Source: Candidatus Woesearchaeota archaeon
Lineage (GTDB): Archaea; Nanobdellota; Nanobdellia; SCGC-AAA011-G17; PNOQ01
Length of the DNA: 41,202 bases
Assembly (NCBI GenBank): GCA_018302135.1
Contig: JAGWAE010000003.1
Coordinates: forward strand, 1-41,202
Direction of reading: 5' to 3'
Below the pieces are notes generated by a model that searched no databases, was not told where the DNA came from, and saw only the letters and a program-made list of their open reading frames with translations. Position numbers and translations under genes: made by a program. Below are positions 34,456-41,202 of this stretch, piece by piece (the first letter of the stretch is position 1; the number at the start of each line of letters is the position of its first letter).

Positions 34456-34526
34456 AAATATTGATCTATTTAAAAAGGTTACGAATATCGATAAATTTAT
34501 AAAATAAAAGATAAAATTAATATAAG

Positions 34527-34859
34527 GTGATAAAAATAAAATTTAATGTTTTACTCGGTTTATTATTAACCTTAGCAATAGTTTCAATAATAGTATCTAA
34601 CTACCCAAATTCTATATCTATTAAACAAACAAATTCTCAACAATTTTCCCCACAAAAAGAATTAAATAAATTAGATACTAATGTAGGATTGCTACATTAT
34701 AGCTGTTCAAACACTTGCTGGGAAAATGATAGATGCCAAAAATCAGAATCATTCCAAGGCGTAAATAAAAATTATTATTGTATTTGCTCAGAATGTGAAA
34801 CAACCGAAAAATGTATTTTATCTTCCAACGAAAGAAATAATTTTGTTTGGAACTGTTAA
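34527..34859 (+). CDS. Secreted or membrane-anchored Cys-rich small protein (GTG start)
   Basis: TM LLGLLLTLAIVSIIVS; C-terminal Cys-rich CSNTCWENDRC...CICSEC...C....C. Confidence 0.6.
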   Translation: MIKIKFNVLLGLLLTLAIVSIIVSNYPNSISIKQTNSQQFSPQKELNKLDTNVGLLHYSCSNTCWENDRCQKSESFQGVNKNYYCICSECETTEKCILSSNERNNFVWNC

Positions 34860-35264
34860 TTATTTAGATTTCTTCTTTACTACTTTTTTCTTATCTACTT
34901 TTTTAGCAACAGGTTTTTTCTTAGTTTCAGAGAAAACCTCCCATATTGGATAAGTTTTTCTTGTGTATGGGGAGCTTTTCCATATTTTGACTATTCTTCC
35001 ATCTCTAACATCAAATCTACATAAAGTATAATACACTGGTTGATTCATATAACCGCCTTCTTTTATAACAAATTGTAAATCATAACTGCCACTACTCCAG
35101 TTACCTGTATATTGATGCATAAATTTTTTAAAAACCTTAGGATCTTCACAATCCTTCTTTTTCAAAGCTATAAATTTATTCTTATGATAAGGTGCCTTGT
35201 AAGCATCTCTTATCTTCAAAACAAGCATTGCCCTTGTGAAATTAACTTTTATCTGTTCTTCCAT
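34860..35264 (-). CDS. Hypothetical protein with Lys-rich C-terminal tail
   Basis: 134 aa; ...WEVFSETKKKPVAKKVDKKKVVKKKSK. Confidence 0.65.
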   Translation of the reverse strand: MEEQIKVNFTRAMLVLKIRDAYKAPYHKNKFIALKKKDCEDPKVFKKFMHQYTGNWSSGSYDLQFVIKEGGYMNQPVYYTLCRFDVRDGRIVKIWKSSPYTRKTYPIWEVFSETKKKPVAKKVDKKKVVKKKSK

Positions 35265-35313
35265 TTTACTACTTTAGTCTAGTATATTCTACAACCCATG
35301 TATATAAACTTTT

Positions 35314-35805
35314 CTAAGAATTCAAGACCCTTTCAAACGTTTTCAAACAATCAGAACTTCTTAATTCATATTTTTTCTTGGCAAAACTAGAAAAAACCAT
35401 TTTAACTCTATATTTTTTACACAGTTTATAATTTTGTCTCATTCTACCCAAAATTTTAGCTCTTTCTCTACCTTCACTATTTAAAATATTAGAAAAGTTA
35501 AAACCTATAGCAACATCATTTTTTCTTGCCAACTCACAAAGTACATGATTTAATCCAGACCTTCTAAAAAACAAAGAATCTTTCTGATTATTTCTCTCAG
35601 GATTTAACAAAATATCTACACTTTTATTTTCAACTGCAGCCCTGTTAATATTTTCATCTCCGCCATTAATAATAACTAATCCTTTATTTTTTTGGATTTC
35701 ATTTCTTAACTTAACTAAAGGAACATCAATTATACTAATTAGCTCAGTCTCAATCTTTAATTGTTTTTCAATTTCCTCATCCTGTACAAAAACTAATTGT
35801 TTCAT
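35314..35805 (-). CDS. rnp3: Ribonuclease P protein component 3 (Rpp30), short form
   Basis: NRAAVENKSVDILLNPE...SGLNHVLCELARKNDVAIGFNFSNIL...ERAKILGRMRQNYKLCKKYRVKMVFSSFAKKKYELRSSDCL. Confidence 0.85.
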   Translation of the reverse strand: MKQLVFVQDEEIEKQLKIETELISIIDVPLVKLRNEIQKNKGLVIINGGDENINRAAVENKSVDILLNPERNNQKDSLFFRRSGLNHVLCELARKNDVAIGFNFSNILNSEGRERAKILGRMRQNYKLCKKYRVKMVFSSFAKKKYELRSSDCLKTFERVLNS

Positions 35806-35820
35806 AACAAAATATCAAAA

Positions 35821-36306
35821 CTAAGAATTAATAAAACTAACGATTTGTTTAATATCATATCCTTTAGTTGTGTTTAAAACAAATAAATTGTGTTTCATTT
35901 CTTTACTCTCAATTACACATGTATCAAATATTTCAGCTTCTAAATTATCTTTTATTTTTTGAGCTGAATACTTCCTTTTCTTTAATCTTTCACGTAACAC
36001 AGAAATATCACAACTAGTTACAATACATAAATCAACATATCTCTTTGGTAAATAGTGACTTAGATGCGAATCAATAATTAAATTTTTCTTACTTTTTTTT
36101 ATTATTTCAATTAAAAACTTATTTAATTTTTTAACATCAACAATTTCACATTTATTTTTTTTATCATAATCATTAGATAATTTATTTTCTTTGATTAATT
36201 TAGTAACATCCAAATATTCAAATTTCAAAATTTTGCTCAACTTTTTAGCTAGCCTAGTCTTCCCAGTTCCAACACAACCACTTACTACTATTACTTTCAT
36301 AATCAA
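35821..36306 (-). CDS. Fap7/AK6 (hCINAP)-like adenylate kinase
   Basis: MKVIVVSGCVGTGKTRLAKKLSKILKFEYLDVTKLI; NLIIDSHLSHYLP; LRERLKKRKYSAQKIKDNLEAEIFDTCVIES. Confidence 0.88.
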   Translation of the reverse strand: MIMKVIVVSGCVGTGKTRLAKKLSKILKFEYLDVTKLIKENKLSNDYDKKNKCEIVDVKKLNKFLIEIIKKSKKNLIIDSHLSHYLPKRYVDLCIVTSCDISVLRERLKKRKYSAQKIKDNLEAEIFDTCVIESKEMKHNLFVLNTTKGYDIKQIVSFINS

Positions 36307-36334
36307 AAAGAATAAACTAAGTTTAAAAAACTAA

Positions 36335-36769
36335 TTATTTATACATATGAGCATTTGACAATATTTCATTAAGAACATGAGAGTCCTGAACATGACGAGA
36401 AACGGTTGAAATCATAAGTATAACTGCCCAAGGATCTTCAGAAACTGCTAATTGTTGAACATGTGAAAGCGTATAATGTTTAGGACCAGTTATATTTCTG
36501 ACCTCAGTCCAAAAAGCCTGATAATCTGGACCATTTTTGCTGATATCTGCCTGTCTCATACCAACATCATGAAACACTTGAGCAGACGGATGATCAGACA
36601 AAAAATCATCGATGGAAGGAGCATCAACTTTCAAAATATACTCCAAATAAGCAACACCTATTCTATCTTTTTGTTCTGAATTTAAAATTACACTCTGAAA
36701 ATCCCACAAAGATTGATAAAGAATAACGGATACCTCGCCCAATTGATAATGATCTCTTTTAGAAGTCAT
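36335..36769 (-). CDS. Hypothetical protein
   Basis: 144 aa ORF. Confidence 0.6.
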   Translation of the reverse strand: MTSKRDHYQLGEVSVILYQSLWDFQSVILNSEQKDRIGVAYLEYILKVDAPSIDDFLSDHPSAQVFHDVGMRQADISKNGPDYQAFWTEVRNITGPKHYTLSHVQQLAVSEDPWAVILMISTVSRHVQDSHVLNEILSNAHMYK

Positions 36770-36800
36770 ATCTCAGTGGAATTAGTCAGAATTTATAAAT

Positions 36801-37478
36801 TTAACTAATCGTAGTTCCAACAAATTTTTTATCTTTTAAAACTTTCTTAAAATTCTTTAAATTTTTATTAATAATATAAGTTTTAATTCTAGCTCCATTA
36901 ATTATTTTAGCAGCAGACTGATCTAAAACAAAATGTTGTCCAGCTTTAAATTTAATTTTATCAATCTTAATAATAAAATCTTTAAAGCTTATAGCAGAAA
37001 TAAATTTAGCATCTTTATGAGTTCTAGGATCATTAGTATATAATCCATCAACATTAGTCACATTAACAAAAAAATCAGCTTTTATTAAAGCTGCAACTTC
37101 AGCAGCATTTCCATCTGAAGTCATGTTAGCACGCTCACCCAGAGCACCACAAATAACCAAATTATGAATTTTTAATAACTTTTTAACATCATTCAAACTT
37201 TCAGGAATATCATGTTTAATATCAAAAACACCACTAACTAACCTAGCATTTAATCTTGTGGCTGCAATACCAACAATACTTAATAATTTATCATCTTTAA
37301 CTATATGTTTCAATGAATCAATATATTGTCTAGCAGTTTTTCCACCACCACAAACTATCACAACTTTGTTCTTTTTGCTAAACTTCTTTATTAACTTAGA
37401 AAACTTCTTTAAATATTGATAATCGACCTTATCAGGAACAATAATAGACCCACCTAAACTAATCACAACTTTTTTCAT
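36801..37478 (-). CDS. pyrH: Archaeal UMP kinase
   Basis: KKVVISLGGSIIVPDKVD, VIVCGGGKTARQYIDSL, ADFFVNVTNVDGLYTNDPRTHKDAKFI. Confidence 0.92.
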   Translation of the reverse strand: MKKVVISLGGSIIVPDKVDYQYLKKFSKLIKKFSKKNKVVIVCGGGKTARQYIDSLKHIVKDDKLLSIVGIAATRLNARLVSGVFDIKHDIPESLNDVKKLLKIHNLVICGALGERANMTSDGNAAEVAALIKADFFVNVTNVDGLYTNDPRTHKDAKFISAISFKDFIIKIDKIKFKAGQHFVLDQSAAKIINGARIKTYIINKNLKNFKKVLKDKKFVGTTIS

Positions 37479-37513
37479 AACTAATTTTTAATTTGTTAAT
37501 TTTTAAACTTTAC

Positions 37514-38605
37514 TTATTTGGACTTAAAAAACTTAGCCAACTTTATACCTTGTTGCAAAAAATAATTACTTCCAACACCATAAGATTTATCGGGCAAAGA
37601 GCTATTTTTAACAAATTCAAATCTTGCTATTCTTTGACCATTTTGAATCATAAAATTATGATCACTAGTTCTAACTTCGAGTATAGCTGGACTGCCTTTC
37701 ATATTTTTCTTTCCGCCATTTCCAAATCCAGGATCAAAAAAACCGGCGTAATGACTTCTTAAATCACTCAAAGTTGGTTCTATAGGAACTATTTCACAAG
37801 AATAATCAACAGGTATACTTATATTTTCCTTTGTTTTTAAAATATAAAAAGAACCTCTTTCTAAAATAAGCTTTTCATCTTTTGCGTAAATTTTTTCAAA
37901 ATAATCATCAGGATCATAATATTCTTTCTTTATTAAATCAATAAATTTAGAAGCATTTTTAGATTTATATCCAACTAATTTGTGGTTAACATCAACAGTT
38001 AAATACAAACCATTGTTATGAATATATTTTTTGATATCTAACTTATTTCCATTTTCATCATATAACAAAGGAAATTTTTTATTTAAATCATAAAGTTCTT
38101 TATCTTTAAGTATATTAGAATCGTTTTTAAAAAATCTTAATTGAGTTAAACTAACAAATTTCGAGAGTTTTACAGGGAATGATTGTGGTATTACTTCCAA
38201 ATACAATTTTCCTTTATATCCTTTAGGCAAATAATCAAAATGGCTTACTTTATCAGCAATAACTCTAGTTAACAAATCAATCCTTCCAAAAGAACTTTTT
38301 GGATTAGTTTTTGCAAAAACATTTATAGGAAGTTTTAATTCTTCTAAAATAGGAATTATATAAACATTTCCAGGATAAAGAATAATACCTTCGTTAATAT
38401 CAAGAATTTCATAACTAGTTTCTTTCAAAAAAGTATCAATATCTGAATTTATAGGTAAAAAAGAAGAAGGAATAACAAACATTTTATCATCAACTCTTAA
38501 ATCAAAACTTGATGGCTGAATTTGCGAATCTTCTATTCCTATTTTTGACTTCATAATTCCTAATTTTATAAATTTTTTAATATCTTTATCAACTAAAGCA
38601 GTCAT
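37514..38605 (-). CDS. dcd: 2'-deoxycytidine 5'-triphosphate deaminase, two-domain type
   Basis: IQPSSFDLRVDDKMFVI; NPKSSFGRIDLLTRVIAD; GKLYLEVIPQSFPVKL; second copy SHYAGFFDPGFG...AILEVRTSDHNFMIQNGQRIARFEF. Confidence 0.88.
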   Translation of the reverse strand: MTALVDKDIKKFIKLGIMKSKIGIEDSQIQPSSFDLRVDDKMFVIPSSFLPINSDIDTFLKETSYEILDINEGIILYPGNVYIIPILEELKLPINVFAKTNPKSSFGRIDLLTRVIADKVSHFDYLPKGYKGKLYLEVIPQSFPVKLSKFVSLTQLRFFKNDSNILKDKELYDLNKKFPLLYDENGNKLDIKKYIHNNGLYLTVDVNHKLVGYKSKNASKFIDLIKKEYYDPDDYFEKIYAKDEKLILERGSFYILKTKENISIPVDYSCEIVPIEPTLSDLRSHYAGFFDPGFGNGGKKNMKGSPAILEVRTSDHNFMIQNGQRIARFEFVKNSSLPDKSYGVGSNYFLQQGIKLAKFFKSK

Positions 38606-38699
38606 TTGAAAAATAAAGAATCGAACTATATTTAAATAATTTGTTAGAATCTATTAAAAAGGAAGTTTTATAAATCAATTATTTGTTGCAAAATTGAAA

Positions 38700-39068
38700 A
38701 TGAAAACAAAAACTAAAAAAGGATTAGTAAGTTTGGTAGCTGCCAGCGGATTTTATTTATATATGTGTATTCCAGCTTCAATAAGAGTAAATGAAGCATT
38801 AAAACAAACAAAATTTGAAGAAATGTTCACAGTTAGAGCTGAAAACGGGCCATACCAAGTAGTAAATCATGCATTAGATTACAATGGAGATTTGGACAGA
38901 ATAAGATTATTAAGAGACGACTTTCTAAGGCAAAATAACTCTGTTTATATGTTTGGAGAATGGAGATCAACAAGATACGGCAAAAATAAACCAGAACCTA
39001 GTGCAGATATATCAGGTTTCGCAGTTTGTTACAATCCATTTAAAGCATCAAGCCCAAACGAAGATTAA
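38700..39068 (+). CDS. Hypothetical protein with N-terminal TM
   Basis: MKTKTKKGLVSLVAASGFYLYMCIPASIRV; track start 38694 is TTG; ATG 38700 lies ~26-33 nt from TTTATAAA. Confidence 0.6.
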   Translation: MKTKTKKGLVSLVAASGFYLYMCIPASIRVNEALKQTKFEEMFTVRAENGPYQVVNHALDYNGDLDRIRLLRDDFLRQNNSVYMFGEWRSTRYGKNKPEPSADISGFAVCYNPFKASSPNED

Positions 39069-39352
39069 TCAGAAGTAAATAATCTTGAGTCATGAACATC
39101 AAAAACATCACTTCTTGCACCCGCATCTAACCAACCATGGGCATAATTTAAAGCTGCAAAGGCATTAACATAATCATCTTTTTTATAAAAGTGTTTAGCA
39201 TCAGATATATATCTTGAAATCATATCAATAAAATCATCAAAATACTTTTTATTTTTACCTGGATTTTTTTTAGCCATTTCAAAAGCTTCTTGACTAATAT
39301 TAAAATATTTTTCCAGCTTTTCTTTAGTTATTTTGTCCATAAAACTACTCAA
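39065..39352 (-). CDS. DUF357 family protein
   Basis: AKHFYKKDDYVNAFAALNYAHGWLDAGARSDVF. Confidence 0.85.
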   Translation of the reverse strand: MSSFMDKITKEKLEKYFNISQEAFEMAKKNPGKNKKYFDDFIDMISRYISDAKHFYKKDDYVNAFAALNYAHGWLDAGARSDVFDVHDSRLFTSD

Positions 39353-39423
39353 AAATACATCTTTAAATATCTATCTAAAAAGCCAATAACATATTTAAAC
39401 AAAGTTAAATTCCTCCAACTTTA

Positions 39424-40119
39424 ATGGAAAGAGGTAGATTCATAGTTTTAGAAGGTATAGATGGTTCTGGTAAAAATACTCAACTAAGTCTTATCACTAG
39501 AGAATTATTTGATTTAAACAAAGGTTCAGATTTAAAACAGACTAGAGAGCCATGGAAATCAGAATATGGAAGAATGATAAGACAAATTCTAAAAAGTGAT
39601 AGAGATCCAAGAGAAAAAGGAGAAGATTGTTTTGATTTATATGTAAAAGATAGAACATTACATTTACAAATGATTGAACAAGAATTAGCACAAGGTAATA
39701 TAGTAATTTCCGATAGATATTATTACTCAACTATTGCATATCAACAAGCCCAAGGAATTGAATTAGAAAGAATAATAGAAGCAAACAAAGTATTTCCAGT
39801 TCCAGACTTAACAATGGTGTTCAAAATCCCCCCGGAAAAGGCATTAAGAAGGATTTCTAAAAATAGATCAAAAAAAGAGAAATTTGAAGAGTTAGCATTT
39901 TTAACTCAAGTTGCCTATTATTTCGAAAATATGAGATCTTTCACAGACAGATTAGATAAAGCTAGAGAAATCGTGGACCCAGATTACAAAAAAGAAACTT
40001 TACTATTTGTAAATGCCGACCAAGCACCAACAAAAGTTTATAGTGAAATAAGAAGATGTTTAGAATATCAAACAATCATGCAAGAAATACAGCAGATAAG
40101 AGCAAGATTAAATCTTTAG
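39424..40119 (+). CDS. tmk: Thymidylate kinase
   Basis: GRFIVLEGIDGSGKNTQLSLI, TREPWKSEYGRMIRQIL, ISDRYYYSTIAYQQAQG, PDLTMVFKIPPEKALRRI. Confidence 0.94.
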   Translation: MERGRFIVLEGIDGSGKNTQLSLITRELFDLNKGSDLKQTREPWKSEYGRMIRQILKSDRDPREKGEDCFDLYVKDRTLHLQMIEQELAQGNIVISDRYYYSTIAYQQAQGIELERIIEANKVFPVPDLTMVFKIPPEKALRRISKNRSKKEKFEELAFLTQVAYYFENMRSFTDRLDKAREIVDPDYKKETLLFVNADQAPTKVYSEIRRCLEYQTIMQEIQQIRARLNL

Positions 40120-40176
40120 TTTTATATCTTTCTAACCATAAATGATTATAAATCCAAGTTTATTCAAAAAAACACA

Positions 40177-41067
40177 ATGGAAGCAGAAAGATTACAAAGA
40201 GCAAGTTCACCTGCTTTAGATGAGATTTTGGGACAACAATTCAACGTTTTAGATAGAGGATTTATTAGAGTTGTAGATTATATGGGCAATGATTCCTCCA
40301 TAGTTCAAGCAGCCAGAGTAAGTTATGGTAAAGGAACTAAAACAATTTCAGATGATGAAGGATTAATAAGATACTTAATGAGACATGATCACACTTCTCC
40401 ATTCGAAATGTGTGATATTAAACTACATGTAAAAGTACCAATGGATGCCTGGCGTCAATGGATTAGGCACAGAACTGCTTCAGTAAATGAAATAAGCTCT
40501 AGATATTCAGAAGTCAAAGATGAAAGACAGCAAACTTTACCAGATGCTTGGCGTTTACAATCAAAAGATAATAAGCAAGGAAGTAAAGGATATTTAGAAC
40601 AATCACTTGGAGAGAATTTAACAATAAACGAATTAGAATTACAACAACACGCACAACAAGTGTATCAAGAAAGAATAGATTTGGGTGTTGCAAAAGAACA
40701 AGCAAGAAAAGATTTACCATTATCAACTTACACAGAAGCTTATTGGGAAATTGATTTGAAAAATTTAATTCATTTTTTAACATTAAGAATGGAATCTCAT
40801 GCACAATTAGAAATTAGAAGTTACGCCAGCTTAATAGGTGAAGAAATAGTTTCAAGATGGGTACCTTTAACTTGGCAAGCATTCAAAGATTATAGATTAA
40901 ATGCTATAAAACTTTCAGCACAAGAAATAGAAATTATCAGTAAATTAATCGATCCAAATAGAGTTTCAGAAGAATATCTAAATAGTTTAGCACAACAACA
41001 AGGATTAACAACAAAAGTAGAAAGAGCAGAATTTATAAAAAAGGTGAGAAGAATAACAGGAGAATAA
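40177..41067 (+). CDS. thyX: Flavin-dependent thymidylate synthase ThyX
   Basis: RHDHTSPFEMCDIKLHVKVPMDAWRQWIRHRTASVNEISSRYSE; C-terminal HFLTLRMESHAQLEIRSYA. Confidence 0.95.
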   Translation: MEAERLQRASSPALDEILGQQFNVLDRGFIRVVDYMGNDSSIVQAARVSYGKGTKTISDDEGLIRYLMRHDHTSPFEMCDIKLHVKVPMDAWRQWIRHRTASVNEISSRYSEVKDERQQTLPDAWRLQSKDNKQGSKGYLEQSLGENLTINELELQQHAQQVYQERIDLGVAKEQARKDLPLSTYTEAYWEIDLKNLIHFLTLRMESHAQLEIRSYASLIGEEIVSRWVPLTWQAFKDYRLNAIKLSAQEIEIISKLIDPNRVSEEYLNSLAQQQGLTTKVERAEFIKKVRRITGE

Positions 41068-41192
41068 TGAAAAAATTATTACTAAACATTTCTTTATTTA
41101 TTTTTATAATTTTAACTGTATTTAATTTAATATTTTTAATAGAAACTGCAAGAAACAAAGATTTATCACAATTTTATTATCAAAATAAATAA
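41067..41192 (+). CDS. Very small single-TM protein (41 aa)
   Basis: Not in track. MKKLLLNISLFIFIILTVFNLIFLIETARNKDLSQFYYQNK; TAATG overlap with the thyX stop. Confidence 0.55.
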   Translation: MKKLLLNISLFIFIILTVFNLIFLIETARNKDLSQFYYQNK

Positions 41193-41202
41193 AGAAATGT
41201 TT

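Noticed and set aside
36476-40804. ORFs 36476, 37493, 39542 and 40514
   Set aside because: Antisense to ORF 36335..36769, dcd, tmk and thyX respectively.
3232-41067. Alternative genetic code
   Set aside because: TAA, TGA and TAG all serve as stops at plausible ends of full-length conserved genes; no in-frame reassigned stop found.
1-41202. Mobile element or prophage
   Set aside because: No transposase, integrase, terminal inverted repeats or phage structural genes recognised; gene content is chromosomal core plus lineage-specific genes.

Overview
AT-rich archaeal chromosomal segment, gene-dense, with most genes on the minus strand. The gene set and the many small lineage-specific proteins suggest a DPANN-type archaeon (Woesearchaeota/Pacearchaeota-like; this is inference). 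Recognisable core genes: PEP synthase, ribosomal proteins uL16(L10e), eL33(L35Ae) and uS2, enolase, RpoK, an exosome/SBDS/proteasome/RNase P superoperon (rrp42-rrp41-rrp4-SBDS-psmA-pop5), Rpp30, Fap7/AK6-like kinase, UMP kinase, two-domain dCTP deaminase, deoxynucleoside kinase, thymidylate kinase, ThyX, Mre11-Rad50, RNase J, Sua5/YrdC, a TtuA/ubiquitin-like/ThiF (tRNA thiolation or sampylation) cluster, and tRNA-Val(UAC). No CRISPR, transposase or phage genes were seen. The most unusual items are: (i) a membrane-anchored protein with eight tandem dockerin-like modules (16 EF-hand-like loops) in a strict A-B alternation; (ii) two diverged paralogues that look like nucleotidyltransferase-HEPN-like fusions; (iii) a divergent surface-protein/membrane-HTH-regulator locus with three GCTTTA repeats phased at exactly 10 bp, a sequon-rich acidic tail, and an octapeptide shared by the lipoprotein and the regulator; (iv) a DsbA-fold protein without its CxxC; (v) several short ORFs missing from the supplied track, including a zinc-ribbon gene coupled to PEP synthase.
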